64,000 nt of DNA from Neorhizobium tomejilense (lineage in GTDB: Bacteria; Pseudomonadota; Alphaproteobacteria; Rhizobiales; Rhizobiaceae): the NCBI GenBank assembly GCA_002968845.1, contig PVBG01000003.1, positions 62,001-126,000 of the forward strand, written 5' to 3'. The notes under the pieces were generated by a model. It did not search any database, had not been told where the DNA came from, and was given only the letters and a program-made list of their open reading frames with translations. Below, in pieces: positions 37,902-48,344 of the stretch. Position numbers and translations under genes: made by a program. Within the stretch, counting starts at the first letter, position 1, and every line of letters begins with the position of its first letter.

Positions 37902-38091
37902 CAATTTTTCCTCATCGAGATCGCCGTGGCGTCTGCGGCGGGCCTGGCCGATGCGTGCGGTAGCGGCGGCTTTTTGCCCCGCCATCGTCCGCGAGCCTGA
38001 GAGGTCTGCGCAGAACCTCGGAAACCTTCTGCGGTCGGCGGGGTTAGACGGCCGTAGGGCATGTTTGGAAAGTCCCACGAGAGGAAACCCA

Positions 38092-38490
38092 ATGTTTGTA
38101 AAGATACTCACCGTTGGCGCATTGTCGCTCGGTCTCGCCACTGCCGCAGTCGCTCAGTCGGGCTCGGGAACCGGATCAGGATCCGGCGGCGCTACTGGCT
38201 CAGGTTCTGCGGGAACCAGCGGAGCCGTTCCGGGTTCGGGCGCCAGCGGCTCCGGCTCCGGCACGCTCAACGGCAATACCACGACTCCGCTGAATGGCGG
38301 CGGGTCAGGCGCGCTTGATTCCAATACGACCGGCAGCACGACCGGCGATTCCGGCGGTTCCAAATGCCCGCCCAACAATCTATCGCAGGGTACCGGCTCT
38401 GCCACGACTAACAACCTGCCGCAGGGTTCCGGCTCCGCAACGCCCAATGCGGACGGAACTCTGGCGCCCGGGCAGGCACAAAACTGCTGA
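38092..38490 (+). CDS. Gly/Ser/Thr-rich exported repeat protein
   Basis: 132 residues. A signal peptide (MFVKILTVGALSLGLATAAVAQ, about 1-21) is followed by a low-complexity mature chain of GSG, GSGSGG and TTG units, then imperfect repeats built on NNLSQGTGSATT and NNLPQGSGSATP. Two cysteines remain in the mature part (KCPPNN and the terminal QNC), so an intramolecular disulfide is possible. GAGAGGAAACCCA precedes the ATG. Similar small secreted repeat proteins occur in rhizobia; function unknown. Confidence 0.75.
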   Translation: MFVKILTVGALSLGLATAAVAQSGSGTGSGSGGATGSGSAGTSGAVPGSGASGSGSGTLNGNTTTPLNGGGSGALDSNTTGSTTGDSGGSKCPPNNLSQGTGSATTNNLPQGSGSATPNADGTLAPGQAQNC

Positions 38491-38544
38491 TCGGGAATCA
38501 TGTGCGGCAAGCGGAAGGCGTGCTTCTGCTTGCCGCATGCCGCT

Positions 38545-39489
38545 TCAGTTTCTGAAAACCGTGCAGGGCACCGCGTGTGCCCTGATCTTCGTACACAAAT
38601 CGGTCGCCTCGGCTCTGGTGGCACGACCGATCCGCGCCGCATAGCGTGGGCGATAGCCGAAATTGCCCCGTTTCTGCCGTACGACGAGCGCCCGTTCCGC
38701 GTTGAGCGGCGCCGGCAGCCTGCCGATCGTGTTGGCAAACAGCTGGCTGGCGATATTCGGATTGTAATGCGCGGAAAGCTGCACGCCCCATGGCGCCCAA
38801 TCCGCCGATGCGATCAGCACGGTCTCGTTGAGACGTCTCGTGGCGGCGAGTTGGATGCATCCGTCGATGAAGTTTTTTTGCGGAGCGAGGGCCTGGGCCG
38901 CCGTCTTCGGCGGATTGTCCCTCCATGTCTCCGCCGGGTGACCGGTGATCGCAAACACGTAGTCGCGCGTCTCGATCGGCAGCCGGCCGACCTTAAGGAA
39001 GGTTTCCAGCCCTGCTTCGCCGGCATTATAGGCCGCGGCGGCAAGGCCGAGATTGCCGAAGCGGTTGCGCAGGTCGCTCAGATAGAGCGAGGACGCGGCA
39101 AGGGCTTCTATGACATCGAAGCTGTTTTGCAGGCCGCGGATCTTCGCGGTCGCCGGCATGAACTGGGCGATACCTTCCGCGCCTTTCGGGCTCACCGCGT
39201 TCGGCCGAAACAGGCTCTCTCGCCAGATCAGGCGCGCAAAAAATTCCGGCGGCAGCCCGCTCGTTACCGCCAGTAGCTCCATGACATGGCAGAGATCCTC
39301 GTTGTAGGCGTCGGGACGGATGCACAATCGGCCGATCTCATCCGACGCCGCACGCTCGTATCGGCATTCGGGGGCGGCCGTCTCTTCCGCAGCATGGATG
39401 CTCCCGCCAAAGGGAGCGACGGCCAAAGACAAGCCCAAACCCGTTTGGCCCAAACCTGTTTGCATGAGACGGCGAAACATCATCGACAT
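38545..39489 (-). CDS. lytic murein transglycosylase (SLT domain)
   Basis: 314-residue periplasmic enzyme that cleaves the glycan strand with formation of 1,6-anhydro-MurNAc. Signal-like N-terminus (about 8-33), then an SLT domain with catalytic E91 in IWRESLFRPNAVSPKGAEGIAQFMPATA and the AAAAYNAGE motif. The remaining C-terminal part (about 185-314) is of unknown structure, with SADWAPWGVQLSAHYN. Six or more cysteines suggest disulfides. The next gene upstream on this strand is a small exported protein. Confidence 0.9.
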   Translation of the reverse strand: MSMMFRRLMQTGLGQTGLGLSLAVAPFGGSIHAAEETAAPECRYERAASDEIGRLCIRPDAYNEDLCHVMELLAVTSGLPPEFFARLIWRESLFRPNAVSPKGAEGIAQFMPATAKIRGLQNSFDVIEALAASSLYLSDLRNRFGNLGLAAAAYNAGEAGLETFLKVGRLPIETRDYVFAITGHPAETWRDNPPKTAAQALAPQKNFIDGCIQLAATRRLNETVLIASADWAPWGVQLSAHYNPNIASQLFANTIGRLPAPLNAERALVVRQKRGNFGYRPRYAARIGRATRAEATDLCTKIRAHAVPCTVFRN

Positions 39490-39553
39490 GCAATATGCCC
39501 AATCACGTCGCGGCTTGAAAGCCTTCGGCGGCAGGAACAGGCGACCGGAATGC

Positions 39554-39934
39554 CTATCGCCTGGATTGCTCCAGAAGAGACTGGCAGGACTGGTCCAGCG
39601 CGACGAAATCCGCTTCCGCCATCGATTGCGTCTTTTCCAGCATCTGCTGCGTCTGTCTCTCGAAAAGCGCCGTCGTTTCGTTCCGCGGATAGTGATTGTC
39701 CTGCAGGATCACCAGCGCCGCATGCATATGCTCTTCGTCGCGGGAAACGGTGCCCTCGGCCGTGTCGCTCTTGCCGAACTCCTTGGCCATGATCTTGCGC
39801 ATCGAATAGAAGGCCGAACACGATATGTGTTGTTCGGCAGAGCGTACCGGCTGGGTCTGGGTCTGGGCCAGCGCCGCCGGCGATGCGGTCAGCACCGCGG
39901 TCATGGCCCAGATGATTTTCGCTTGCGTGGTCAT
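39554..39934 (-). CDS. small exported hypothetical protein (126 aa)
   Basis: Starts at Met 39934 (MTTQAKIIWAMTAVLTASPAALA, signal peptide with AxA cleavage site); an ATG 9 bases earlier is an alternative. The mature part is helical, with CSAFYSMRKIMA and a terminal LDQSCQSLLEQ, giving two cysteines. It lies 64 bases upstream of the transglycosylase gene on the same strand and could be cotranscribed with it. Family not recognised. Confidence 0.72.
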   Translation of the reverse strand: MTTQAKIIWAMTAVLTASPAALAQTQTQPVRSAEQHISCSAFYSMRKIMAKEFGKSDTAEGTVSRDEEHMHAALVILQDNHYPRNETTALFERQTQQMLEKTQSMAEADFVALDQSCQSLLEQSRR

Positions 39935-39994
39935 GCGACACAATCCTTGGGCTGAGCCCGAGGTTCCCGCCGGCCCGCCGTCTTGGCGGCTATT

Positions 39995-41302
39995 CTAGCG
40001 CAGTTTTCCGACGCCGGAATAGGCAAAGCCGTGCGCTTCGACTTCCGGCGCTCGATAGACATTGCGCAGGTCGACGAGGACAGGGCTCTTCATGACGGAC
40101 TTCAGGCGTTCGAGATCGAGTGCGCGAAATTCGTTCCACTCGGTCACCAGAACCGCCACATCCGCACCTTCCGCTGCCTGGTAGGGGCCGCTGGCGAATT
40201 CGATATCCATCATCTGCCTGGCGTTTGCCATGCCTTCCGGATCGTAGCCGGACACGATCGCGCCTGCATCCTGCAGCGTCTGGATGACGGCGATCGCGGG
40301 GCTGTCGCGCATGTCGTCGGTGTTCGGCTTGAAGGTCAACCCGAAGACGGCGACCTTCTTGCCGCGCACGTCGCCGCCGGCTGCCGCGATCACCTTGCGG
40401 CCCATGGCGCGCTTGCGGGTATCGTTGACGGCGATGGTGGTTTCGATGAGGCGGACGGGGCTGTCATAGTCCTGGGCGGTCTTTGCCAGCGCCAGCGTGT
40501 CCTTGGGGAAGCACGAGCCGCCATAGCCGGGGCCGGCATGCAGGAATTTCGAGCCGATGCGGCCGTCGAGGCCGATACCGCGCGAAACGTCCTGGACGTC
40601 GGCGCCGACGCGCTCGCAGAGGTCGGCCATCTCGTTGATGAAGGTGATCTTCATCGCCAGGAAGGCGTTTGCGGCGTATTTGATCAATTCGGATGTGCGG
40701 CGGCTGGTGAAGAGGAGCGGCGACTGGTTGAGATAGAGCGGACGGTAGACTTCCGTCATCACGCCGCGGGCGCGCTCGTCGGAAAGGCCGACCACGATCC
40801 GGTCAGGACGCTTGAAGTCCTCGATCGCAGCGCCTTCGCGCAAAAATTCCGGGTTGGAGACGACGGCGAAATCCGCATCCGGATTGGTTTCGCGGATGAT
40901 CCGCTCCACCTCGTCGCCGGTGCCGACAGGAACGGTCGATTTGGTGACGATGACGGTGAAGCCGGTCAGCGCTTCGGCGATTTCGCGCGCAGCGGCATGG
41001 ACATAACCGAGATCGGCATGGCCGTCGCCGCGGCGCGATGGCGTGCCGACCGCGATAAAGACGACATCGGCATCGGCCACTGCGGGGCCGAGCTCGGTGG
41101 TGAAGGAAAGGCGACGGGATTTGACGTTCGATTCGACCAGCGCCTCGAGGCCCGGCTCGAAGATCGGGATGACGCCCTGTTTCAGCGCCTCGATCTTTTC
41201 GGCGGCCTTGTCGACGCAGATCACGTCATGTCCGAAATCCGCAAAGCAGGCTCCCGACACGAGGCCGACATAACCCGATCCAACCATCACAATACGCATC
41301 AA
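39995..41302 (-). CDS. ugd: UDP-glucose 6-dehydrogenase
   Basis: Oxidises UDP-glucose to UDP-glucuronate in two NAD-dependent steps, supplying exopolysaccharide, capsule or LPS synthesis. 435 residues: N-terminal NAD fold (IVMVGSGYVGLVSGACFADFG), active-site C264 in GPGYGGSCFPKDT, and the C-terminal UDP-binding domain with VFGLTFKPNTDDMRDSPA. The rhizobial homologue is called rkpK. MMRIVMV or MRIVMV are both possible starts. Confidence 0.96.
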   Translation of the reverse strand: MMRIVMVGSGYVGLVSGACFADFGHDVICVDKAAEKIEALKQGVIPIFEPGLEALVESNVKSRRLSFTTELGPAVADADVVFIAVGTPSRRGDGHADLGYVHAAAREIAEALTGFTVIVTKSTVPVGTGDEVERIIRETNPDADFAVVSNPEFLREGAAIEDFKRPDRIVVGLSDERARGVMTEVYRPLYLNQSPLLFTSRRTSELIKYAANAFLAMKITFINEMADLCERVGADVQDVSRGIGLDGRIGSKFLHAGPGYGGSCFPKDTLALAKTAQDYDSPVRLIETTIAVNDTRKRAMGRKVIAAAGGDVRGKKVAVFGLTFKPNTDDMRDSPAIAVIQTLQDAGAIVSGYDPEGMANARQMMDIEFASGPYQAAEGADVAVLVTEWNEFRALDLERLKSVMKSPVLVDLRNVYRAPEVEAHGFAYSGVGKLR

Positions 41303-41470
41303 TAATCCTCATCCTTGTCCGGCAATCTCACGCGCAGCGGTTTCCTAAGCGCATCCGAAAGGGAATGCAACGCGTCGGCTTGGCTGCCTGTCACGGCCTG
41401 GGTCGGGCGTTACCTCCGGCAGGCCGCCCTGACTGGCCAATGTTACCGGGTGATGACAATAGGACAGCGG

Positions 41471-42268
41471 CTAGGAGTTTCCAGGCCGCGATCCCCAGGC
41501 GATGAAATCGGGATTGGCGAAATCCAGCACGTCCGGGCGGCCGGTCTTGCCATAGGTAAGCCGCGCCCCATCGAGCGTGACCGTGCTGCCGCCGGCGGCA
41601 CGGAGCACGGCGTCGCCGGCGGCCGTGTCCCATTCCATGGTCCGGCCGAAGCGGGGATAGAGGTCGGCGGCACCCTCTGCCAGCAGGCAGAATTTCAACG
41701 AGGAACCAATGCTGCGGATATCGGCGGCGCCTGATTTTTCGAGGAAGGCCTCGGTCTCGGCGGAATTGTGAGAGCGGCTCGCGACGCAGATCGGCCGGCT
41801 CCCGACCGGCCTTGCGACGATCGGCTCGCGGCTCGTCACCGCGAACTCGTCGTTGACGACGAGTTTTTCCGCCCGTCCGCCGCCGCCGAGATAGGCGACC
41901 TTGAGGGCGGGGGCATAAACGGCGCCGAGGATCGGCACGCCGTTCTCGATCAGCGCGATGTTGACCGTGAAATCCTCGCGGTTGTTTATGAATTCCTTGG
42001 TGCCGTCCAGGGGATCGACAAGGATGAAGGAGCGCCCTTCGATCGACGGGATGCGTCCCATCGCCACCGATTCTTCCGCGATGATGGGAATGTCTGGAAA
42101 GGCCTGGGCGAGTTCGGCGAGGATGATCTCTTCAGCCCGCTCGTCCGCCTCCGTGACCGGGGACCGATCGGCCTTGTAGCTGGTGTTCGGCCCCGCCCTG
42201 TAGATGTCCAGGATGGCCTTGCCGGCTAACAGCGCGGCTTTTTCGAATGTAGCGAGCATGAATTCCAT
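41471..42268 (-). CDS. cysQ: 3'(2'),5'-bisphosphate nucleotidase
   Basis: Hydrolyses 3'-phosphoadenosine 5'-phosphate to AMP, recycling the by-product of sulfate assimilation. 265 residues of the inositol monophosphatase fold: metal-binding EES (IIAEESVA), DPLDGTKEF and WDTAAGDAVLRAAGG are all present. An alternative start lies at Met 42259. It sits between ugd and rlmB on the same strand, with gaps of 77-168 bases. Confidence 0.93.
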   Translation of the reverse strand: MEFMLATFEKAALLAGKAILDIYRAGPNTSYKADRSPVTEADERAEEIILAELAQAFPDIPIIAEESVAMGRIPSIEGRSFILVDPLDGTKEFINNREDFTVNIALIENGVPILGAVYAPALKVAYLGGGGRAEKLVVNDEFAVTSREPIVARPVGSRPICVASRSHNSAETEAFLEKSGAADIRSIGSSLKFCLLAEGAADLYPRFGRTMEWDTAAGDAVLRAAGGSTVTLDGARLTYGKTGRPDVLDFANPDFIAWGSRPGNS

Positions 42269-42345
42269 GGCGGCTGGTCACGTCGGTTGCGTAAGACTTC
42301 CCATGACACGTTTGCCCCGCGCTTGGGAGTCTTAAACGGCGCAGG

Positions 42346-43224
42346 TCAACCGACCTTGGCGAGATGCTGCTGTGTCGCGTAAAGCGCGATCGCGGCGGCG
42401 TTCGAGACGTTGAGCGACTTTATGGCGCCCGGCATGTCGAGACGGGCAAGCGCGTTGACCGTCTCGCGGGTCTTCTGCCGCAGGCCCTTGCCTTCCGAAC
42501 CGAGCACCAGAGCGATCCGACCGCCGGCAAACGTGCCTTCGAGCGGGGCGGGGCCTTCCGAATCGAGCCCGATCGTCTGGAAGCCGAGCCGGTGCAGTTC
42601 CTCGATCGCATCGGCGAGATTGGTAATCTGTATATAAGGTATCAGTTCCAGCGCCCCGGAGGCGGATTTGGCAAGCACGCCGGATTCGGTCGGGCTATGT
42701 CTCTGGGTGGTGATGATGGCGCCGGCGCCGAAAGCGACCGCCGAACGCATGATCGCGCCGACGTTGTGGGGGTCGGTCACCTGGTCGAGGACGAGGAGAA
42801 GCGGGCTCTCTTTCAGGCCTTCCAGCCGGCGGACGGGCAGGGGGCGTGTTTCCAGCATCACGCCCTGGTGGATGGCCTCGGGGCCGAGCACCTTGTCGAT
42901 ATCCTGGGGCGAGACGAATTCGATCGGAAAGGACAGCGTCTCCGGCTCGCCGATATCGAGCCGCGCGAAGGCGTTCTGTGTCACCGACAGCTTGATGAGC
43001 TTGCGCTCGGGATTGTCGAGGGCGGCGCGCACCGTGTGCAGGCCATAAAGGAAGACCTGTTCCGGCTGAAGCTGCGGCGGCTTCCAGTCCTTGTTGGACT
43101 TCGGCCGCTTCAAGGGCGGCGTCGGAATTTCTCCGCGCTCGCGCTTGGAGTCGCGCACCGCGCGCCGAAGCGTCGCATAATGGGTGTCGCGGGTGGATTT
43201 GTCTTGTTTGTCGTCCTTGCTCAT
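42346..43224 (-). CDS. rlmB: 23S rRNA (guanosine-2'-O)-methyltransferase RlmB
   Basis: SPOUT methyltransferase, probably for G2251 in the peptidyltransferase centre. 292 residues: a disordered, basic N-terminus (about 1-55), a substrate-binding domain (about 56-130) with FLYGLHTVRAALDNPERKL, and the knotted catalytic domain with LDQVTDPHNVGAIMRSA, IALVLGSEGKGLRQ and LNVSNAAAIALYAT. Divergent from the tRNA-Tyr/tRNA-Gly pair. Confidence 0.93.
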   Translation of the reverse strand: MSKDDKQDKSTRDTHYATLRRAVRDSKRERGEIPTPPLKRPKSNKDWKPPQLQPEQVFLYGLHTVRAALDNPERKLIKLSVTQNAFARLDIGEPETLSFPIEFVSPQDIDKVLGPEAIHQGVMLETRPLPVRRLEGLKESPLLLVLDQVTDPHNVGAIMRSAVAFGAGAIITTQRHSPTESGVLAKSASGALELIPYIQITNLADAIEELHRLGFQTIGLDSEGPAPLEGTFAGGRIALVLGSEGKGLRQKTRETVNALARLDMPGAIKSLNVSNAAAIALYATQQHLAKVG

Positions 43225-43326
43225 CAGGCCTTATAGCCATCCTCGCTCTCCGGGCAAAGCCCTCGACGGGGAGGCGGATCGAAAGAGCGACTGATTTATT
43301 TTCGTCATTTTTGCTTCTTCCTCGTG

Positions 43327-43355
43327 TTGACAGACGAGAACGAGGCGGTCATATA
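43327..43355 (+). promoter_or_regulatory. promoter of the tRNA-Tyr/tRNA-Gly unit
   Basis: Consensus -35 TTGACA (43327-43332) and CATATA (43350-43355) with a 17-base spacer, close to the rhizobial CTTGAC-N17-CTATAT pattern. The tRNA-Tyr gene starts about 70 bases downstream. Confidence 0.75.
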
Positions 43356-43426
43356 CGCGGCGCAGATCAAGGGGCGGCAAGCTTCAAGGTCTGACGAACT
43401 TGGTCTCACGATCCGGACGAAAAACT

Positions 43427-43511
43427 GGAGAGATGCCCGAGTGGTTAAAGGGGACGGACTGTAAATCCGTTGGCTCAGCCTACGTTGGTTCAAATCCAAC
43501 TCTCTCCACCA
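43427..43511 (+). tRNA. tRNA-Tyr (anticodon GTA)
   Basis: 85 bases with a long variable arm, as in class II tRNAs. Acceptor GGAGAGA pairs with TCTCTCC; the anticodon loop CTGTAAA carries GTA at 43461-43463; the T arm is GTTGGTTCAAATCCAAC; CCA is encoded. tRNA-Gly follows 25 bases later, so the two are one transcript. Confidence 0.96.
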
Positions 43512-43536
43512 TTCGTCTCTGATCGGACACCACACC

Positions 43537-43610
43537 GCGGGTATAGCTCAATGGTAGAGCAGCAGCCTTCCAAGCTGAATACGCGGGTTCGATTCCCGCT
43601 ACCCGCTCCA
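43537..43610 (+). tRNA. tRNA-Gly (anticodon TCC)
   Basis: 74 bases. Acceptor GCGGGTA pairs with TACCCGC, discriminator T, CCA encoded. D arm AGCTCAATGGTAGAGC, anticodon loop CTTCCAA with TCC at 43569-43571, T arm GCGGGTTCGATTCCCGC. Cotranscribed with tRNA-Tyr; tuf begins about 520 bases downstream. Confidence 0.96.
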
Positions 43611-44130
43611 TAATCCCAACGATTTACAATAACGGTGTGCCAGTTGGTGCAACGCTTTCCTGCGTCCCTGTCGAAGCGGGTTCGGCGATCGCGCGGCTTG
43701 TAATGCTGTAGGACACCAGAAGCTTCCATGCGCCGGAATGAGATGTGGGTCTCGCATCGATTTGGGCGGCGCATCCAGTGCGACGTCCCAGCCGGTAGGT
43801 ACGGTAGCTAACAAACGATCCCGGAATAAACTTCTGTGTTATACTGGCGTCATCAAGGCGGACCTGGAGCCCCGCGGCCTTACCCGACCGCGGGGTTTTT
43901 GCGCTTCTGGCGCTCGTCAATTCGCTGAAGCCCGAAGTCAGGGCCGGTCTGGATCTTCAACTGAGCGCGTGCTGAACCGGCCGCGCCGGGGCATTTTCAA
44001 GCCGATTTCGCCTGCTCCCCTTGTCCGGGCGCGCGTCGTAATTATGTCTTGCGCATTCTAGTGGAAAGCCTTAAACGGCGACACCAAACCCGGTCGCCGG
44101 GTCCACCCTTATGTTCACAGGAAGCATTCA
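43611..44130. other. 520-base gap between tRNA-Gly and tuf
   Basis: No supported gene. A strong terminator at 43870-43900 ends transcription from upstream. A GGCGAC/GTCGCC stem-like repeat lies near 44077-44098. The tuf promoter should be between 43901 and 44120, but no clear -35/-10 pair stands out. Confidence 0.6.
43870..43900 (+). terminator. intrinsic terminator between tRNA-Gly and tuf
   Basis: Perfect 8-base stem (CCCCGCGG with CCGCGGGG), 10-base loop and TTTTT. It may end the tRNA-Tyr/tRNA-Gly transcript or a short RNA starting at a TATACT -10-like box at 43840-43845. Confidence 0.8.
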
Positions 44131-45306
<1,176 letters not shown>

Positions 45307-45312
45307 GTTTTA

Positions 45313-45338
45313 ACGCAAGCGGCCCTGGCCGCTTGCGT
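45313..45338 (+). terminator. hairpin after tuf
   Basis: Twelve-base perfect stem (ACGCAAGCGGCC with GGCCGCTTGCGT) and a two-base loop, 6 bases after the tuf stop. No T-run follows, so it may be a partial terminator or an RNA-stability element between tuf and rpsJ. Confidence 0.5.
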
Positions 45339-45446
45339 ATGACACAAAAATGTAGCAAATGGCGCGCGAGCGTGATTTGCCGTCTGCTTCGGGTTCGAGG
45401 CGGGCAATGAACAGACAAGGTGGGCCAAAGGCCCGAAGACTGGAAA

Positions 45447-45539
45447 GGGACGCCGTATTTCGGTGTCCCCTTCGATCTTTGAAACCGGTGGTCCGCCTTA
45501 AGGTTAAGAGAACAACCCGTGCCCTATTGGGTTGGCACG
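45447..45539 (+). promoter_or_regulatory. structured leader of the S10 operon
   Basis: Two hairpins in the 263-base tuf-rpsJ gap: a 9-base stem GGGACGCCG/CGGTGTCCC (45447-45469, one G-T pair) and a 6-base stem CGTGCC/GGCACG (45518-45539). In enterobacteria the S10 leader is bound by L4 for autogenous control; whether this leader works in the same way is open. Confidence 0.4.
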
Positions 45540-45569
45540 TGGATAAACAGACAACAAGGATAACGTCGA

Positions 45570-45878
45570 ATGAACGGCCAAAATATCCGCATTCGCCTGA
45601 AGGCGTTCGATCACCGCATTCTCGACGCGTCGACGCGCGAGATCGTGTCGACGGCGAAGCGCACCGGCGCAAGCGTCCGGGGCCCCGTTCCGCTTCCGAC
45701 CCGCATCGAGAAGTTTACGGTTAACAGGTCCCCCCACATCGACAAGAAGAGCCGCGAGCAGTTCGAGATGCGCACGCATAAGCGCCTTCTCGATATCGTT
45801 GACCCGACACCGCAGACGGTGGACGCGCTGATGAAGCTCGACCTCGCCGCTGGTGTCGATGTTGAGATCAAGCTCTGA
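45570..45878 (+). CDS. rpsJ: 30S ribosomal protein S10
   Basis: 102-residue head protein of the small subunit, also NusE, a partner of NusB in antitermination. Family motifs: [47 protein letters not shown] and [13 protein letters not shown]. First gene of the S10-type cluster; the ACAAGGATAACGTCGA upstream provides the ribosome binding site. rplC follows after 37 bases. Confidence 0.98.
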   Translation: MNGQNIRIRLKAFDHRILDASTREIVSTAKRTGASVRGPVPLPTRIEKFTVNRSPHIDKKSREQFEMRTHKRLLDIVDPTPQTVDALMKLDLAAGVDVEIKL

Positions 45879-45915
45879 GACTTCTGTCTCGGGCTGAGTG
45901 AGAAGGATTGAACCG

Positions 45916-46557
45916 ATGCGTTCAGGTGTAATTGCACAAAAGGTGGGAATGACGCGCGTCTACAACGACGCAGGCGAGCATGTCCCTGTAACCGTATTGC
46001 GGTTGGAAAACTGCCAGGTCGTGGCTCAGCGCACCGTAGACAAGAATGGCTACACTGCCGTTCAGCTGGGTGCCGGCACTGCCAAGGTAAAGAACACGAC
46101 CAAGGCGCTGCGCGGCCATTTCGCCGTTGCCGAAGTCGAGCCGAAGGCGAAGCTCGTCGAGTTTCGCGTTTCCGAAGACAATCTGATCGACGTCGGCACC
46201 GAGCTGACGGCAGGTCACTTCACGGCGGGTCAGCTGGTGGACGTCACCGGTACCTCGATCGGTAAGGGTTTCGCCGGCGCCATGAAGCGCCATAACTTCG
46301 GTGGTCTCCGCGCCACGCACGGTGTGTCCGTTTCGCACCGTTCGCATGGTTCGACTGGTAACAACCAGGATCCGGGCAAGGTCTGGAAGGGCAAGCGCAT
46401 GGCTGGTCACATGGGCCAGACGCGTATCACCACCCAGAACCTCGAAGTCGTTTCCACCGACGAGAACCGTGGCCTGATCCTCGTCAAGGGTGCCGTTCCC
46501 GGCTCCAAGGGCGCTTGGATCGTCGTTCGCGATGCCGTCAAGTCGGCCGCGAAGTAA
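45916..46557 (+). CDS. rplC: 50S ribosomal protein L3
   Basis: 213 residues; binds 23S rRNA near the peptidyltransferase centre with a long extension. Signature [20 protein letters not shown] and [21 protein letters not shown]; the Gln in [12 protein letters not shown] is the residue methylated by PrmB in other bacteria. Start at 45916 ([12 protein letters not shown]), behind AGAAGGATTGAACCG. Confidence 0.98.
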   Translation: MRSGVIAQKVGMTRVYNDAGEHVPVTVLRLENCQVVAQRTVDKNGYTAVQLGAGTAKVKNTTKALRGHFAVAEVEPKAKLVEFRVSEDNLIDVGTELTAGHFTAGQLVDVTGTSIGKGFAGAMKRHNFGGLRATHGVSVSHRSHGSTGNNQDPGKVWKGKRMAGHMGQTRITTQNLEVVSTDENRGLILVKGAVPGSKGAWIVVRDAVKSAAK

Positions 46558-46570
46558 GGGAGCCAAGCAC

Positions 46571-47191
46571 ATGGAATTTAACGTCAAGACCCTCGAGGGA
46601 AAAGACGCCGGCAAGGTAGCCCTGTCGGACGAGATTTTCGGCCTCGATCCCCGCGAAGACATTCTGGCCCGTATGGTTCGTTGGCAGCTCGCCAAGAAGC
46701 AGCAGGGCACGCACAAGACCAAGGGTCGTGCTGAAGTCTCCCGCACCGGCGCCAAGATGTACAAGCAGAAGGGTACGGGCCGCGCTCGTCACCATTCGGC
46801 TCGCGCTCCGCAGTTCCGCGGCGGCGGCAAGGCTCACGGCCCGGTCGTTCGCAGCCACGAGCATGACCTTCCGAAGAAGGTTCGTGCGCTGGCTCTCCGT
46901 CACGCCCTCTCTGCAAAGATGAAGGCTGAAGACATCATCATCGTCGACAACCTGGTTGCCGCCGAAGCAAAGACCAAGGCGCTTGCCGGTTCGTTCGCTT
47001 CGCTCGGCCTCACCAACGTGTTGTTCATCGGCGGCGTTGAGCTCGACAGCAACTTCAAGCTCGCAGCCCAGAACATCCCGAACGTCGATGTTCTGCCGGT
47101 TCAGGGCATCAATGTTTACGACATCCTGCGTCGCGGCAAGCTGGTGCTTTCCAAGGCCGCGGTGGAAGCTCTAGAGGAGCGTTTCAAGTGA
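46571..47191 (+). CDS. rplD: 50S ribosomal protein L4
   Basis: 206 residues; a loop lines the exit tunnel, and in E. coli L4 represses the S10 operon. Loop residues [20 protein letters not shown] are visible. Start at 46571 ([10 protein letters not shown]), 13 bases after rplC. The stop overlaps the GTG start of rplW. Confidence 0.98.
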   Translation: MEFNVKTLEGKDAGKVALSDEIFGLDPREDILARMVRWQLAKKQQGTHKTKGRAEVSRTGAKMYKQKGTGRARHHSARAPQFRGGGKAHGPVVRSHEHDLPKKVRALALRHALSAKMKAEDIIIVDNLVAAEAKTKALAGSFASLGLTNVLFIGGVELDSNFKLAAQNIPNVDVLPVQGINVYDILRRGKLVLSKAAVEALEERFK

Positions 47192-47481
47192 CCGACATCC
47201 GCCACTATGATGTGATCGTATCTCCCTCGATCACCGAAAAGTCGACCATGGCATCTGAACAGAACCAGGTCGTCTTCAACGTTGCCAAGACTGCTTCCAA
47301 GCCGGAAATCAAGGCTGCCGTAGAGGCGCTTTTCGGTGTGAAGGTCACGGCCGTCAACACGCTTGTCCGTAAGGGCAAGGTGAAGCGGTTCCGCGGCTTC
47401 ATCGGCAAGCAGAAGGACGTCAAGAAGGCTGTCGTCACCCTGGCCGAAGGTCAGACGATCGACGTCTCCACCGGTCTCTGA
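47188..47481 (+). CDS. rplW: 50S ribosomal protein L23
   Basis: 97-residue protein at the tunnel exit, docking site for trigger factor and SRP. Signature [20 protein letters not shown] and VKAVN-like segment [20 protein letters not shown]. Starts with GTG at 47188 overlapping the rplD stop (GTGA), so the two are translationally coupled. Confidence 0.97.
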   Translation: MTDIRHYDVIVSPSITEKSTMASEQNQVVFNVAKTASKPEIKAAVEALFGVKVTAVNTLVRKGKVKRFRGFIGKQKDVKKAVVTLAEGQTIDVSTGL

Positions 47482-47492
47482 GGTATAAGATA

Positions 47493-48329
47493 ATGGCATT
47501 GAAAAGCTACAACCCGACGACCCCGAGCCAGCGTCAGCTGGTCATCGTCGACCGGTCCGGCCTCTGGAAGGGTAAGCCCGTCAAGAAGCTCACCGAGGGT
47601 CTCTCCAAGAGCGGCGGTCGCAACAACTACGGCCGCATCACCGCCCGCTTTATCGGCGGCGGTCACAAGCGTACCTATCGCCTGGTCGACTTCAAGCGTC
47701 GCAAGTTCGACGTCGAAGGCACGGTCGAGCGTCTGGAATACGACCCGAACCGTACGGCCTTCATCGCTCTCGTCACCTATACCGACGGTGAGCAGGCCTA
47801 CATCCTGGCTCCGCAGCGTCTCGCTGCTGGCGACAAGGTGATCGCGTCCGAAAAGGCCGTCGACGTAAAGCCCGGCAACACCATGCCGCTGCAGTACATT
47901 CCGGTCGGCTCGATCGTTCACAACGTCGAAATGAAGCCGGGCAAGGGTGGCCAGATGGCTCGCTCCGCAGGCACCTACGTTCAGCTCGTCGGCCGCGATG
48001 CCGGCATGGCGATCCTGCGCCTGAACTCCGGCGAACAGCGCCTCGTACCGGGCTCCTGCCTGGCTTCGATCGGTGCTGTATCCAACCCGGATCACGGCAA
48101 CATCAACGACGGCAAGGCCGGTCGTACCGTCTGGCGCGGCAAGCGTCCGCATAACCGCGGCGTCGTCATGAACCCGGTCGACCATCCGCACGGCGGTGGT
48201 GAAGGCCGCACCTCGGGTGGCCGTCATCCGGTCAGCCCCTGGGGCAAGCCGACCAAGGGCAAGCGCACACGTTCGAACAAGTCCACGGACAAGTTCATCA
48301 TGCGTTCGCGCCACCAGCGCAAGAAGTAA
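47493..48329 (+). CDS. rplB: 50S ribosomal protein L2
   Basis: 278 residues; needed for subunit association and tRNA binding. The SH3-like centre and the C-terminal [20 protein letters not shown] with the conserved His near the catalytic centre are intact. Starts 11 bases after rplW. Confidence 0.98.
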   Translation: MALKSYNPTTPSQRQLVIVDRSGLWKGKPVKKLTEGLSKSGGRNNYGRITARFIGGGHKRTYRLVDFKRRKFDVEGTVERLEYDPNRTAFIALVTYTDGEQAYILAPQRLAAGDKVIASEKAVDVKPGNTMPLQYIPVGSIVHNVEMKPGKGGQMARSAGTYVQLVGRDAGMAILRLNSGEQRLVPGSCLASIGAVSNPDHGNINDGKAGRTVWRGKRPHNRGVVMNPVDHPHGGGEGRTSGGRHPVSPWGKPTKGKRTRSNKSTDKFIMRSRHQRKK

Positions 48330-48344
48330 GAGAGGAAGTCACTA

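Noticed and set aside
38150..38460. short tandem repeats that could suggest a CRISPR or satellite
   Set aside because: The repeats are in codon register and encode Gly/Ser-rich protein; there are no fixed-length repeats with unique spacers.
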